Shown: one piece after another, positions 1 through 9,896 of the stretch
Position numbering within the stretch: position 1 is the first letter of the stretch
How the letters are laid out: the number at the start of each line of letters is the position of its first letter
Origin: Clostridia bacterium
Lineage (GTDB): Bacteria; Bacillota; Clostridia; Oscillospirales; Acutalibacteraceae
Assembly (NCBI GenBank): GCA_017380575.1
Contig: JAFODS010000002.1
Location: forward strand, 1-64,000
DNA length: 64,000 nt
Reading direction: 5' to 3'
Notes under the pieces: model-generated
The model's database searches: none
What the model saw: the letters and a program-made list of their open reading frames with translations, nothing else
Told to the model about the DNA's origin: nothing
Position numbers and translations under genes: made by a program

Positions 1-119
1 ATTTTTGACTCGGCAAGGCAAAAATCTGCAGATATACTGACGTATTTCAAGGATTTTTAACGAAGTCGAGGCGGAAATATACCTTTCAAAACCTTATGGC
101 TTGTTGGCAATTAAAGTAT
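1..119 (+). repeat. Dispersed structured intergenic repeat, copy A (5' end cut by window)
   Basis: This stretch matches 62737-62855 over 119 bases without gaps, with about 16 mismatches counted by eye. It holds an AAAAATC/GATTTTT inverted repeat and a CTCGGC/GTCGAG pairing that in the other copy is a perfect CTCGGC/GCCGAG, so the difference is G-U versus G-C and the fold is kept. It ends 24 bases before the rhamnose isomerase start. The copy at the other end of the window extends about 130 bases further upstream, so this copy probably does too. It could be a non-coding RNA element or a small non-autonomous mobile element. Confidence 0.7.
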
Positions 120-143
120 ATGAACACAAACGGAGGTTAATTT

Positions 144-1388
144 ATGACACGTTACGAATATGCAAAAGATATGTACGCTAAAATAGGCATCGACACAGAA
201 GCTGCGATTGAAAAGCTTTCTGCATTGCCGATTTCAATGCACTGCTGGCAGGGCGATGATGTTGTCGGCTTTGACTCAAAGGAAGCTCTTTCCGGCGGTA
301 TCCAGACAACAGGTAACTATCCCGGCAAGGCAACAACTCCCGCTGAGCTTATGGCTGACATCGACAAGGCTTGCTCACTTATCCCGGGCAAAAAGAAGCT
401 CAACCTTCACGCTTGCTACGCGATTTTTGAAAACGGTGAGTTTGCGGACAGAGATGCAATTGAACCCAAGCATTTTGCAAAATGGGTTGAGTACGCAAAG
501 GAAAGAGGAATGGGCATTGACTTCAACCCCACTTTCTTCTCACACCCGATGGTAAAGGATAACCTTACTCTCTCTTCACCCGATGAGGAAACAAGAACAT
601 TCTGGGTAAATCACGGTAAGGCCTGCCTTAAGATTGCTGAATATTTCGCAAACGAAACAGGTGTTCCCTGCGTTATGAACATCTGGATTCCTGACGGATA
701 CAAGGATATCCCTGCAGACAGATTCTCTCCGAGAGCACGTTTCAAGAAATCACTCGACGAAATTCTTGAAGTGCCGTACGACAAGACAAAGGTTTACATA
801 ACTCTTGAATCAAAGGTTTTCGGTATCGGTCTTGAGTCCTACACAGTAGGCTCTGCTGAGTTCAGCCTTTCTTACGTTAATTATAAAGGTATCACTCCGC
901 TTATGGATAACGGTCACTACCACCCTACAGAGGTTGTTTCCGATAAGATTTCTTCACTTCTTCTTTTCAACAAGAAGATTGCTCTTCACGTTACAAGAGG
1001 TGTACGTTGGGACAGCGACCACGTTGTTATCTTTGACGACGAAACAAAGGAAATCGCGAAGGAAATCGTTGCAAACGATGCACTTGACCGTGTGTTCATC
1101 GCAACAGACTATTTCGATGCTTCAATCAACCGTGTTGCAGCTTGGGTAATCGGTCTTCGCAACGTGCAGAAGGCAATGCTCAATGCTCTTCTTACTCCGC
1201 ACGCAGAATTTACTGCACTTCAGGACAGTGCAAACACAACAAAGCTTCTTGCTCTTCAGGAAGAAATGAAGACTTATCCGTTTGCTGATGTATGGAACGA
1301 ATACTGCGAGCGTTGCGGTGTACCTGTAGGTGAAAACTGGTTTGAGGAGATTGAAAAGTACGAAGCAGAAGTACTTTCAAAGAGGTAA
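144..1388 (+). CDS. rhaA: L-rhamnose isomerase
   Basis: Cytoplasmic metal-dependent isomerase converting L-rhamnose to L-rhamnulose, the first step of rhamnose use. The 414-residue product has the full family length and carries the hallmark N-terminal stretch HCWQGDDVVGF followed by LSGGIQTTGNYPGKA, and the metal/substrate region around residues 230-300 (TLESKVFGIG, DNGHYHPTE, HVTRGVRWDSDHVV). A GGAGGT ribosome binding site lies 7 bases before the ATG. The next gene starts 2 bases after the stop, so the two are co-transcribed. No rhamnulokinase or aldolase is in the window; they may lie upstream. Identification is firm. Confidence 0.95.
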   Translation: MTRYEYAKDMYAKIGIDTEAAIEKLSALPISMHCWQGDDVVGFDSKEALSGGIQTTGNYPGKATTPAELMADIDKACSLIPGKKKLNLHACYAIFENGEFADRDAIEPKHFAKWVEYAKERGMGIDFNPTFFSHPMVKDNLTLSSPDEETRTFWVNHGKACLKIAEYFANETGVPCVMNIWIPDGYKDIPADRFSPRARFKKSLDEILEVPYDKTKVYITLESKVFGIGLESYTVGSAEFSLSYVNYKGITPLMDNGHYHPTEVVSDKISSLLLFNKKIALHVTRGVRWDSDHVVIFDDETKEIAKEIVANDALDRVFIATDYFDASINRVAAWVIGLRNVQKAMLNALLTPHAEFTALQDSANTTKLLALQEEMKTYPFADVWNEYCERCGVPVGENWFEEIEKYEAEVLSKR

Positions 1389-1390
1389 TT

Positions 1391-2365
1391 ATGAGATTGG
1401 TTGAAATTGAAAATACATTATTGTTTGAGCAGGATAAATTTTTCAGTCAGTGCCACGCTTCAACAATCCTTAAGGTTGGCGAAAAGCTTCTCTGTGCTTT
1501 CTTTGCAGGCACGGAAGAGGGTAAGGACGACGTAAGAATTTATCTTATGACAAACGAAAACGGCAAATGGTCAGACCCTGAGCAGATGTCTTTCACAAAG
1601 GATATTCCCTGCTGGAATCCCGTGCTTCTTGAAAAGGACGGTACAATCTACCTTTTCTTCAAGGTGGGCAAGAAAATTACGAAGTGGCAGACATACCTTC
1701 GCACGTCAACTGACGGCGGTAAAACATGGAGCGAAGCTTCCGAGCTTGTTGATGGCGACAAATCGGGCGGACGCGGTCCTGTTAAAAACAAAGCTATCGT
1801 GCTTTCTGACGGTACTGTTGTTGCTCCCGCTTCTGTTGAAACAAATACAAAATGGGATGCGTTCATCGATTTCTCAAAAGATAACTGCAAAACCTGGCAG
1901 AAGAGCAATCTTATTGAATTCGACCACAAAAAGGCTGTCGGCAAGGGCATAATTCAGCCGACACTCTGGGAGGCTGACGGAAAGGTTTATGCACTTCTGC
2001 GTTCAACCGAAGGCTACGTTCTGCGAAGCTTTTCGGAAGACCTCGTGAATTGGTCACCTGCCGAAAAAGCAGACCTTCCGAACAATAACAGCGGTATCGA
2101 CTGTGTTAAGCTTCCTGACGGAAGCGTTGCGGTTTTCCACAATCCGATTGCCTGTGCCGATTGGGGTGACAGAAACATTATCTCCTATGCGATAACAAAG
2201 GATAACGGAGAAACCTTCCTTCCTGCAGTTGAGGTTGAAAAGGACGAGGACAAGGATGCGGAATACTCTTATCCGGCAGCAATAACAGACGGAGAATATG
2301 TTTACCTGACATATACACATTACCGCAAAAATGTAATGTTCAGAAAGTTCATAATTGAAGATTAA
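1391..2365 (+). CDS. BNR/Asp-box beta-propeller protein, sialidase-like (cytoplasmic)
   Basis: A 324-residue protein of the BNR_2/sialidase superfamily. It shows a WNPVL motif near residue 77, an Asp-box STDGGKTWSEA near residue 107 and a weaker one (SKDNCKTW) near residue 161, spaced as propeller blades. There is no signal peptide, so it acts in the cytoplasm. It is tightly coupled to rhaA (2-base gap), which suggests a glycosidase or lyase that releases rhamnose from an imported oligosaccharide rather than a true sialidase. That substrate is inference from context. The ribosome binding site GAGGTAAT overlaps the end of rhaA. Confidence 0.7.
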   Translation: MRLVEIENTLLFEQDKFFSQCHASTILKVGEKLLCAFFAGTEEGKDDVRIYLMTNENGKWSDPEQMSFTKDIPCWNPVLLEKDGTIYLFFKVGKKITKWQTYLRTSTDGGKTWSEASELVDGDKSGGRGPVKNKAIVLSDGTVVAPASVETNTKWDAFIDFSKDNCKTWQKSNLIEFDHKKAVGKGIIQPTLWEADGKVYALLRSTEGYVLRSFSEDLVNWSPAEKADLPNNNSGIDCVKLPDGSVAVFHNPIACADWGDRNIISYAITKDNGETFLPAVEVEKDEDKDAEYSYPAAITDGEYVYLTYTHYRKNVMFRKFIIED

Positions 2366-2464
2366 TCGTAATCTTGCACAAAACGAGCCTGAGTTTTTAC
2401 ACTTATCCGTGTATTGACAAATGGTGTATAATATTTTTGTAAATTTTTCAAGGAGGATACTTAA

Positions 2465-3952
2465 ATGAAAAAGATTTCAAAGAAAATCCTTGCAGTTGTT
2501 CTTTGCCTGACTTTCGTTTTCGGAATTTCAGGAATTGCAACATCAGCTGAGGAAGCTACAGACGCAATCAAAAGAGTAAGCTGTACTTTTAACGGTGATT
2601 CAATGACATCAAGAGGTTTCTGCTGGTACACAGAAGACTATTCAGATGCAGACGTTCAGATCGTGAAGACAGCAAAGTTTGACGGTACATTCGCAAACGC
2701 TGTAACATATTCTTCAGAAAACGTTTATCAGTTCCGTGATCAGTATTGCCACAAGGTAACAGTTTCTGACCTTGAAGCAGGCACATCATACACATACCGT
2801 GTTGGTGACAAGTCACAGAACCTCTGGAGCGAAGCAGGTACATTCGTAACAGACGACGGTGACGACGAGTTTTCATTCATCACAATCGCTGACGTGCAGG
2901 CAAGCAGCGACGAAAACTTTGCTGAAGCTTCAGAAACACTTAAGGGTGCAGTTGCAACTCTTCCCGAAGCAGAGTTCACAACAACTCTCGGTGACTATGT
3001 TAACGACAACACAAACGAAGAGTGGGATTGGTACTTCAAGCACTTTGAGTTCTCAAATATGTCAACAACAGTTGCTCCCGTTGCAGGTAACCACGACGGT
3101 AACATCACAAACAAGCTCAACATCAACGTTTTCAACTCAATGTTCAATCTTTCAAACGAGAACACAGAGTCAAACGTTAACTGGGTAAACGGTGTTTACT
3201 ATTCATTCGATTACGGCAACGCTCACATTGCTGTTCTTAACACAAACGATATGTACCCGATGTCACAGTCACAGAGAAACTGGCTTATCAACGATATGAC
3301 AGCTTCAGACGCTGACTGGAAGTTCGTGTTTATGCACAGAGCTCTTTTCTCAGAGGGTAAGAACATCAACAAGCCTGACACAATCATTATGAGAAACGTT
3401 CTCGGCGAAATCTTTGCTGAGCTTGACATCGACCTTGTTTATGCAGGTCACGACCACGTTTACTACCGTTCACATCCCGTTATCGGTGATGAGGTTGTTA
3501 CAGACGTTTCTTATGTAACAGAAAACTATAAGGGCGAAGAAATCACATTCGCAAACAACCCTGACGGTACAGTTCACATCCTTCCCTCAACAGCAGGTAC
3601 AAAGAGATACGGCCTTAACGAGGATGCTATTGATCCTATCGGCGAAGCTTGTGCATTTGACCTTTCAACAAGAGATATGGGCGGTTGCTTTATGACAACT
3701 GTTGTTGACGGTGACAAGGTTATCATCAAGTCATACCTTGTTGACGACGAAACTCAGGAAATTTCTCTTATTGACCAGTATGCAATCAAGAAGGATCTTT
3801 CTCAGAAGACTGATTTCGAGCCGACAAACCTTCCGACAGACAATGTTTCAAATATCGACGATTATATTTCAAACATCGTTTCTGAAATCATCGGAATGCT
3901 TTACAGCTACGTTGCAGTGCTTCTTCCTCAGGCAATCAAAGGCTTGTTTTAA
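2465..3952 (+). CDS. Secreted purple-acid-phosphatase-like metallophosphoesterase
   Basis: A 495-residue exported hydrolase. Residues 1-28 form a signal peptide with a lysine-rich start and hydrophobic core. Residues about 36-130 resemble the fibronectin-like N-terminal domain of purple acid phosphatases (RVGDKSQNLWSEAGTF). The calcineurin-like metal-binding set follows in order: IADVQ near 142, LGDYV near 175, GNHDGN near 208, MHRALFS near 291 and GHDHVYYR near 330. It probably hydrolyses phosphomonoesters outside the cell. The last 28 residues form a hydrophobic helix-like tail. An AAGGAGG site precedes the ATG and a TATAAT box sits at 2427. Exact substrate unknown. Confidence 0.85.
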   Translation: MKKISKKILAVVLCLTFVFGISGIATSAEEATDAIKRVSCTFNGDSMTSRGFCWYTEDYSDADVQIVKTAKFDGTFANAVTYSSENVYQFRDQYCHKVTVSDLEAGTSYTYRVGDKSQNLWSEAGTFVTDDGDDEFSFITIADVQASSDENFAEASETLKGAVATLPEAEFTTTLGDYVNDNTNEEWDWYFKHFEFSNMSTTVAPVAGNHDGNITNKLNINVFNSMFNLSNENTESNVNWVNGVYYSFDYGNAHIAVLNTNDMYPMSQSQRNWLINDMTASDADWKFVFMHRALFSEGKNINKPDTIIMRNVLGEIFAELDIDLVYAGHDHVYYRSHPVIGDEVVTDVSYVTENYKGEEITFANNPDGTVHILPSTAGTKRYGLNEDAIDPIGEACAFDLSTRDMGGCFMTTVVDGDKVIIKSYLVDDETQEISLIDQYAIKKDLSQKTDFEPTNLPTDNVSNIDDYISNIVSEIIGMLYSYVAVLLPQAIKGLF

Positions 3953-3972
3953 TTCTTAATTGAAAATATAAA

Positions 3973-4014
3973 TCTGTCGGGCAGACGTTTAAGTCTGTCC
4001 GACAGTTCTTTTTT
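3973..4014 (+). terminator. Intrinsic terminator after the phosphoesterase gene
   Basis: A 13-bp stem (3974-3986 with 3993-4005, one G-U pair) with a short loop is followed by a T-rich run, 20 bases after the stop codon of the preceding gene. Confidence 0.85.
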
Positions 4015-4080
4015 GTAACAAAATACACAAAACGGTCGATAATTTTCTACATACCATTTGAATATTATAGTCAAATTTAC

Positions 4081-4109
4081 TTGAATTTTGTTTTGCGCTT
4101 TGGTAAAAT
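4081..4109 (+). promoter_or_regulatory. Sigma-A type promoter of the glycogen operon
   Basis: TTGAAT at 4081-4086 and TAAAAT at 4104-4109 are separated by exactly 17 bases, 50 bases upstream of the glgB start and just after the preceding terminator. Confidence 0.65.
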
Positions 4110-4158
4110 AATAAATGTATAAGTGGATAAGTCCGCCTAATCAAAGGAGGGATTGAAA

Positions 4159-6093
4159 ATGAACAGGAAAAATCATCCGAACGATGTTCCCATGTATCTG
4201 TTCCATCAGGGAAATAACGCAAAAGCGTACGAGTTTCTCGGTGCACACCGTGTTGATGACGGCAGGGTCGTTTTCCGTGTATGGGCTCCGAATGCGGTCG
4301 CAGTAAGCGTTGTCGGCGATTTCAACGGTTGGAACAACGATGCAAACCATATGTACCGCCTTTCCGACGGCTCAATCTGGGAATGCTTTGTCGAAAATAT
4401 CAGTCAGTTTGATACCTATAAATTCTGCATCACCGCAAAGGACGGCAGAAGACTTTTTAAAGCTGACCCTTATGCATTCCATGCAGAAACACGTCCCGAT
4501 ACGGCTTCAAAATTTTACGATATTGAAGGCTATGAATGGCAAGACTCAAAGTGGATGAAAACACGAAAATCAAAGTCTGCCTACGAAAGCCCGATGAATA
4601 TTTATGAGGTGCACCTCGGTTCGTGGAAGGTTCACGGCGAAGAAATATTTTATTCTTACCGTCAGCTTGCCGACGAATTGACAAAATATGTAAAGGAAAT
4701 GGGATATACTCACGTAGAGCTTCTTCCGATAAGCGAGCATCCGTTTGACGGCTCGTGGGGATATCAGGTAACGGGTTACTTCGCACCGACCTCACGCTAC
4801 GGTGAGCCGAAAGATTTTATGTACTTTGTGGATAAGTGTCACGAAGCAGGAATCGGCGTTATCCTTGACTGGGTACCTGCTCATTTCCCGAAGGATGCCC
4901 ACGGACTTTATGAGTTCGACGGTCAGCCGCTTTACGAATATGAAGATATGCTCAAAGGAGAGCACAAGCAATGGGGAACAAGAGTTTTTGACTACAGTAA
5001 AAATGAAGTGCGAAGCTTCCTTACCTCAAGTGCACTCTTCTGGCTTGAAAAATACCATATCGACGGACTCAGGGTTGATGCCGTTGCGTCAATGCTTTAT
5101 CTTGACTATTGCAGGACAGAAGGTAACTGGCGTCCGAACAAAAACGGCGGTAACGAAAACCTTGAGGCAATCGAATTTTTGCAGAAGCTTAACACCGCAA
5201 TCTTCCGCGAATACGGCGACGTGCTGATGATTGCAGAGGAAAGCACAGCCTGGCCGATGGTTTCAAAGCCTGTCTGTGACGGAGGGCTTGGTTTCAACTT
5301 CAAATGGAATATGGGTTGGATGAACGACTGTCTTCGTTATTTCTCAATGGACGGAATTCACAGGAAGTTCAATCACAATAATCTCACGTTCTCTTTCTTC
5401 TATGCTTTTTCGGAAAACTTTGTCCTGCCGATTTCGCACGATGAAGTTGTTCACGGCAAGTGCTCGCTCATCAACAAAATGCCGGGTGAATACGAAGAAA
5501 AATTTGCAGGTGTCCGTTCCTTCCTTGGCTATATGATGGCTCATCCGGGCAAAAAGCTTATGTTTATGGGTCAGGAATTCGGCCAGTTTATCGAGTGGAA
5601 TTATAAGCAGGGTCTTGATTGGCTGTTGCTTGATTATGAAGCTCACCGCAAGCATATGCATTTCGTTAAAACAATCAACGAGCTTTACAAATCAACTCCC
5701 GCACTCTGGGAGATTGATTACAACTGGGAAGGCTTCAACTGGATAAGCAACGACGACGTTGACAATTCCGTTATAGCCTTCAGGCGAATTGATAAGGATA
5801 AAAAAGAAATTATTGCCGTTTGCAATTTCACTCCCGTCAGCCGTGAAAATTACTGCATAGGTGTCCCGAAGGCGGGCAGCTACAAGGTTGTTCTTAATAC
5901 GGATGCAGAAGAATTCGGCGGCAAGGGCAAAGGTTCAACAGGCAGTGTTAAGAGCAAAAAAGCTCCGATGCACGGCTTCGCAAACAGTATTTCGCTCGAC
6001 CTTCCGGGTCTGAGTGTAATATATCTCAAAGCTCCGGTTTCGAGAAAAAGAAAAACAACAAACGAAAATGCCGCAAAAAATGCGACGAAATAA
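4159..6093 (+). CDS. glgB: 1,4-alpha-glucan branching enzyme
   Basis: Introduces alpha-1,6 branches into glycogen (GH13 family). The roughly 644-residue protein has an N-terminal CBM48-like domain ([22 protein letters not shown] region, residues about 33-55), the TIM barrel with the nucleophile region [10 protein letters not shown], the acid/base region IAEEST and the transition-state region [10 protein letters not shown], and a C-terminal beta domain. I chose the ATG at 4159, not the upstream TTG at 4153, because AAAGGAGG at 4144-4150 is 8 bases away. First gene of the glycogen operon, 17 bases ahead of glgC. The C-terminus carries a short Lys/Arg/Asn-rich tail. Confidence 0.95.
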   Translation: MNRKNHPNDVPMYLFHQGNNAKAYEFLGAHRVDDGRVVFRVWAPNAVAVSVVGDFNGWNNDANHMYRLSDGSIWECFVENISQFDTYKFCITAKDGRRLFKADPYAFHAETRPDTASKFYDIEGYEWQDSKWMKTRKSKSAYESPMNIYEVHLGSWKVHGEEIFYSYRQLADELTKYVKEMGYTHVELLPISEHPFDGSWGYQVTGYFAPTSRYGEPKDFMYFVDKCHEAGIGVILDWVPAHFPKDAHGLYEFDGQPLYEYEDMLKGEHKQWGTRVFDYSKNEVRSFLTSSALFWLEKYHIDGLRVDAVASMLYLDYCRTEGNWRPNKNGGNENLEAIEFLQKLNTAIFREYGDVLMIAEESTAWPMVSKPVCDGGLGFNFKWNMGWMNDCLRYFSMDGIHRKFNHNNLTFSFFYAFSENFVLPISHDEVVHGKCSLINKMPGEYEEKFAGVRSFLGYMMAHPGKKLMFMGQEFGQFIEWNYKQGLDWLLLDYEAHRKHMHFVKTINELYKSTPALWEIDYNWEGFNWISNDDVDNSVIAFRRIDKDKKEIIAVCNFTPVSRENYCIGVPKAGSYKVVLNTDAEEFGGKGKGSTGSVKSKKAPMHGFANSISLDLPGLSVIYLKAPVSRKRKTTNENAAKNATK

Positions 6094-6110
6094 AAAGGAG
6101 GCAGCACTTA

Positions 6111-7325
6111 ATGTCACGCAAACACGAATGTATCGCAATGCTCCTTGCAGGCGGACAGGGAAGCAGACTCGGGATACTGACTAAAAACATCGCCAAACCT
6201 GCCGTACCCTACGGCGGAAAATACAGAATTATCGATTTCCCGCTTTCAAACTGTGTAAACTCAGGTATTTACACCGTGGGCGTACTTACACAGTATCAGC
6301 CTCTTGAGCTTAATGACTATATCGGCAACGGACAGGCGTGGGACCTTGACCGTGCAGACGGCGGTGTTCATATCCTTTCTCCGTATCAGCAGATTCAGGG
6401 TACGGAATGGTACAAGGGTACAGCAAACGCTATTTATCAGAACATCAATTTCATTGACAGATATGACCCCGAATATGTCCTCATCCTTTCAGGTGACCAT
6501 ATCTATAAGATGGACTATTCAAAGATGCTCGGCTTCCACAAGGAAAAGAATGCCGACTGTACAATCGCAATGCTTGAAGTGCCATGGGAAGAGGCTTCAC
6601 GTTTCGGTCTTATGATCGTTAACGATGACGGTTCAATTTCAGAGTTTGAAGAAAAGCCGAAGAACCCCCGTTCAAACAAGGCTTCAATGGGCGTTTACGT
6701 ATTCTCGTGGAAGAAGCTCCGTCAGTACCTTCTTGACGATGAAGCAAACCCGTCATCAAGCAACGACTTCGGCCACGACCTTATCCCTGCAATGCACGAA
6801 GCAGGCGAGAGAATGTTTGCTTATGAATTTGACGGCTATTGGAAAGACGTTGGTACAATCGACAGCTTGTGGGAGGCTAACCTTGACCTTCTTAATCCGC
6901 AGGTTGACCTTGACCTCACAGATTCAAGCTGGAAGATTTACGCAAAGAACCCCGTAACCTGTCCGCACTACGTTGCAGACACAGCAAAAGTGCAGAATTC
7001 TATGATTGCTGAGGGTTGCGAAATTGAAGGCGAAGTTGATTTCTCCGTTCTTTTTGCAAACGTTAATGTTGAAGAGGGCGCAATCGTTAAGGATTCAATC
7101 ATTATGCCCGGCAGCGTTATCAAATCAGGTGCAAAGGTTCAGTATGCAATCGTTGCTGAAAACGTAACTGTTGAAGGCGGTGCCTGCGTCGGCAAGAGAC
7201 CCGAAGATATGGCAAACCTCGAAGATTGGGGCGTTGCAGTTGTCGGCCCGAAAGTAACTGTCGGCAAGGGTGCTTGTGTTGAACCCAAGGCAATGATCGG
7301 CGAAGATGTAAAGGGGGCAGAATGA
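6111..7325 (+). CDS. glgC: Glucose-1-phosphate adenylyltransferase, catalytic subunit
   Basis: Makes ADP-glucose from glucose-1-phosphate and ATP, the committed step of glycogen synthesis. The 404-residue protein opens with the nucleotidyltransferase signature [10 protein letters not shown] and [15 protein letters not shown], has the catalytic [10 protein letters not shown] region near residue 127 and ends in a left-handed beta-helix of hexapeptide repeats. An AAGGAGG site precedes the ATG. Its TGA overlaps the glgD start as ATGA, so GlgC and GlgD are translationally coupled, as expected for subunits of one heteromeric enzyme. Confidence 0.96.
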   Translation: MSRKHECIAMLLAGGQGSRLGILTKNIAKPAVPYGGKYRIIDFPLSNCVNSGIYTVGVLTQYQPLELNDYIGNGQAWDLDRADGGVHILSPYQQIQGTEWYKGTANAIYQNINFIDRYDPEYVLILSGDHIYKMDYSKMLGFHKEKNADCTIAMLEVPWEEASRFGLMIVNDDGSISEFEEKPKNPRSNKASMGVYVFSWKKLRQYLLDDEANPSSSNDFGHDLIPAMHEAGERMFAYEFDGYWKDVGTIDSLWEANLDLLNPQVDLDLTDSSWKIYAKNPVTCPHYVADTAKVQNSMIAEGCEIEGEVDFSVLFANVNVEEGAIVKDSIIMPGSVIKSGAKVQYAIVAENVTVEGGACVGKRPEDMANLEDWGVAVVGPKVTVGKGACVEPKAMIGEDVKGAE

Positions 7326-8434
7326 TGAGAGCCAATAATGTACTCGGACTTGTTTTTTCAAACAATTTTGATAACTATCTTAATGAACTGACATCAATGC
7401 GTTCAATGGGCTCTGTGCCCTACGGCGGACGCTACCGACTTATCGACTTCAACCTTTCCGTAATGGTAAACAGCGGAATGGGCAAGGTTGGTATTATTAC
7501 AAAGAGTAACTATCAGTCACTTATGGACCACGTCGGAAACGGACGTGCCTGGGACCTTTCAAGAAAGAACGGCGGTCTTTATATCCTTCCTCCGTTCAAC
7601 TCTGCAAACACAGGACTTTATTCGGGCAGAATTGAAGCTGTTGCAGGTGTTATGAACTTCCTTCAGTATTCCGATGAGGAATATGTTCTCCTTTGCGACT
7701 GTAACGCACTTTATAACTTTGACCTTGCAAAGATGTTTGCTTTCCACGAGGAAAAGGGTGCAGACATCACAATCGCTTATGTTAACGGCGAAACTCCCGA
7801 AATTTCCGAGCTTGCAATTCTCGGCGTTGAGGAAGACGGCAAGGTTAATTCAGTTTCACGCAGACTCAAGGACGGCGTTGAAAATTATTCAATTAATATC
7901 GTTCTTATGAGAAAGTCTTTGCTTGAAAGACTTATCAACGAAGCAACAAGCCTCGGTTTCCATTCGTTTACGGAGGATATTCTTAAGAGAAACGTTTCAA
8001 AGCTTAAGATTTACGGTTATGAAGTAACAGGTTTTGTTAAGCTTCTTGATTCAATGCAGAGCTATTTCGAAGCAAATATGGCTTTGCTTGACAAGGAAAC
8101 AAGAAATGCACTTTTCCGTTCTCATCCTGTTTATACAAAGGTTAAGGACGACGTTCCGGCAATTTACGGTCTTGGTTCTGAGGTTAAGAATTCGCTCGTT
8201 GCAGACGGCTGTGTAATTGAGGGTAAGGTAGAAAACAGTATCCTCTTCCGCGGTGTTCACGTCGGCAAGGATGCAGTTATTAAAAACTGTGTGCTTATGC
8301 AGAACACATATATCGGTGACGACGTTTCTCTCAACTGTGTTGTTGCGGACAAGAACGTTGTTATCAAGCCCAACAAGGTACTTTCAGGTGACGAGAAATT
8401 CCCTGTTTACATCGGCAAGAGTATCGTAATTTAA
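7322..8434 (+). CDS. glgD: Glucose-1-phosphate adenylyltransferase subunit GlgD
   Basis: A 370-residue paralogue of GlgC. It keeps the fold markers [16 protein letters not shown] and a C-terminal hexapeptide helix, but the N-terminal GGxGxRL nucleotide-binding loop is replaced by [13 protein letters not shown]. This matches GlgD of Firmicutes, known to form a more active heteromer with GlgC while having little or no activity alone. Start at 7322 overlaps the glgC stop by 4 bases; a second ATG follows immediately at 7325. Confidence 0.93.
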   Translation: MMRANNVLGLVFSNNFDNYLNELTSMRSMGSVPYGGRYRLIDFNLSVMVNSGMGKVGIITKSNYQSLMDHVGNGRAWDLSRKNGGLYILPPFNSANTGLYSGRIEAVAGVMNFLQYSDEEYVLLCDCNALYNFDLAKMFAFHEEKGADITIAYVNGETPEISELAILGVEEDGKVNSVSRRLKDGVENYSINIVLMRKSLLERLINEATSLGFHSFTEDILKRNVSKLKIYGYEVTGFVKLLDSMQSYFEANMALLDKETRNALFRSHPVYTKVKDDVPAIYGLGSEVKNSLVADGCVIEGKVENSILFRGVHVGKDAVIKNCVLMQNTYIGDDVSLNCVVADKNVVIKPNKVLSGDEKFPVYIGKSIVI

Positions 8435-8467
8435 TCTCAGCAAAATTTTACGAAAGGGTGATTACTA

Positions 8468-9889
8468 ATGAAGGTTTTATATGCAGCAAGTGAAGCTTTG
8501 CCGTTTATGGCGAGTGGCGGTCTTGGTGACGTTGCAGGCTCTTTGCCTCAGGCGCTCAGAAAAAGACTTATCGGTTGCCGTGTGGTAATGCCTCTTTATG
8601 ATACAATCCGTCAGGAGCTTAAGGACACAATGAAGTTTATCACTCATATCTGTGTTCCCGTAGCGTGGCGCCGTCAATATTGCGGAATTTTTGAAGCAAA
8701 GTATAACGGTGTTATCTACTATCTCCTTGACAATCAGTATTATTTCAAGCGCGACACAATCTACGGTCAGTATGACGATGCAGAGCGTTTCGCTTTCTTC
8801 TCAAGAGCTATCCTTGAGATTATTCCTTACATCGATTTCAAACCCGACATCATTCATTGTAACGACTGGCAGACAGCACTTACACCTGTTTACTATTCTG
8901 CAATGTATGCAAATTCACCGGGTTATGAAAACATCAAAACAATTTTTACAATTCACAATATCCAGTATCAGGGTATCTACGGCAGAGAGGTGCTCGAAGA
9001 CGTTATCGGCATTCCGCAGGAGCACGCATCTCTCCTCGAATACGACGGCTGTGTAAACTTTATGAAGGGTGCAATTGAATGTGCCAACAAGGTTACAACA
9101 GTAAGCCAGTCATATGCCGACGAAATCCTTGACCCGTGGTATTCTCACGGTCTTGACAGCATTCTCAACGAAAGAAGATACAAGCTCAGCGGTATTCTTA
9201 ACGGTATCGATGTGCTCGGCTATGACCCTGAAACAGATAAGAGCATCAGAGCTAATTATTCAGCAGCTAAGCCTGAGGATAAGAAGCTCAACAAAGAGGA
9301 TTTGCAGCAGGTTATGGGTCTTCCCGTACGTCCTGACGTGCCGATTATCGGTATGGTTTCCCGTCTTGTTGCTCATAAGGGTCTTGACCTTGTCAAGGGT
9401 ATTCTTGACGAGCTTCTTGCAACAAGTGAAATGCAGCTTGTTGTTCTCGGCTCGGGCGATTATGAGTACGAAAGCTTCTTTAGAGATATCGCAGCAAAGT
9501 ATCCCGATAAGGTAGGTCTTCGAATCGGATTCATCCCCGACCTTGCACGTAAGATTTATGCAGGTGCGGATATGTTCCTTATGCCTTCAAAGAGTGAGCC
9601 CTGCGGACTTTCGCAGATGGTTGCTCTTCGTTACGGTACAGTGCCTATCGTCCGTGAAACAGGCGGTCTTCGCGATTCTATTTCGGACTGCGGCGACGGT
9701 GAAGGAAACGGATTTACATTCAAGAGCTACAATGCTCACGATATGCTCGATGCAATCCGTCGTGCATTGACTGTTTATTATAACCACGATTGGGCAGCTC
9801 TTACACAGCGTGCACTTGAATGTGATTACAGCTGGGGACGTTCAGCTAATACCTATATAAAACTCTATAAGGCAACATTAAAGGACTAA
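8468..9889 (+). CDS. glgA: Glycogen synthase (GT5)
   Basis: Transfers glucose from ADP-glucose to the growing alpha-1,4 chain. The 473-residue protein has the GT5 N-terminal domain (VLYAASEALPF, SGGLGDVAGSLP, the HCNDWQTAL region and FTIHNIQYQG) and the C-terminal donor domain (GMVSRLVAHKGLDL, MPSKSEPCGLSQM, RETGGLRDSI). The Lys of the usual KTGGL donor-binding loop is Ala15 here (FMASGGLGDV). A GAAAGGGTG site precedes the ATG. It sits 33 bases after glgD in the operon. Confidence 0.94.
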   Translation: MKVLYAASEALPFMASGGLGDVAGSLPQALRKRLIGCRVVMPLYDTIRQELKDTMKFITHICVPVAWRRQYCGIFEAKYNGVIYYLLDNQYYFKRDTIYGQYDDAERFAFFSRAILEIIPYIDFKPDIIHCNDWQTALTPVYYSAMYANSPGYENIKTIFTIHNIQYQGIYGREVLEDVIGIPQEHASLLEYDGCVNFMKGAIECANKVTTVSQSYADEILDPWYSHGLDSILNERRYKLSGILNGIDVLGYDPETDKSIRANYSAAKPEDKKLNKEDLQQVMGLPVRPDVPIIGMVSRLVAHKGLDLVKGILDELLATSEMQLVVLGSGDYEYESFFRDIAAKYPDKVGLRIGFIPDLARKIYAGADMFLMPSKSEPCGLSQMVALRYGTVPIVRETGGLRDSISDCGDGEGNGFTFKSYNAHDMLDAIRRALTVYYNHDWAALTQRALECDYSWGRSANTYIKLYKATLKD

Positions 9890-9896
9890 TAAAAAG

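Noticed and set aside
2414..2432. TTGACA and TATAAT before the phosphoesterase gene as one promoter
   Set aside because: Only 7 bases separate them, so they cannot be the -35 and -10 of the same promoter; the TATAAT may be used with a poor -35.
4115..4156. Short 13-codon frame ahead of glgB as a leader peptide
   Set aside because: Its ATG sits at the predicted transcription start without a ribosome binding site, it has no codon bias of interest and no terminator follows.
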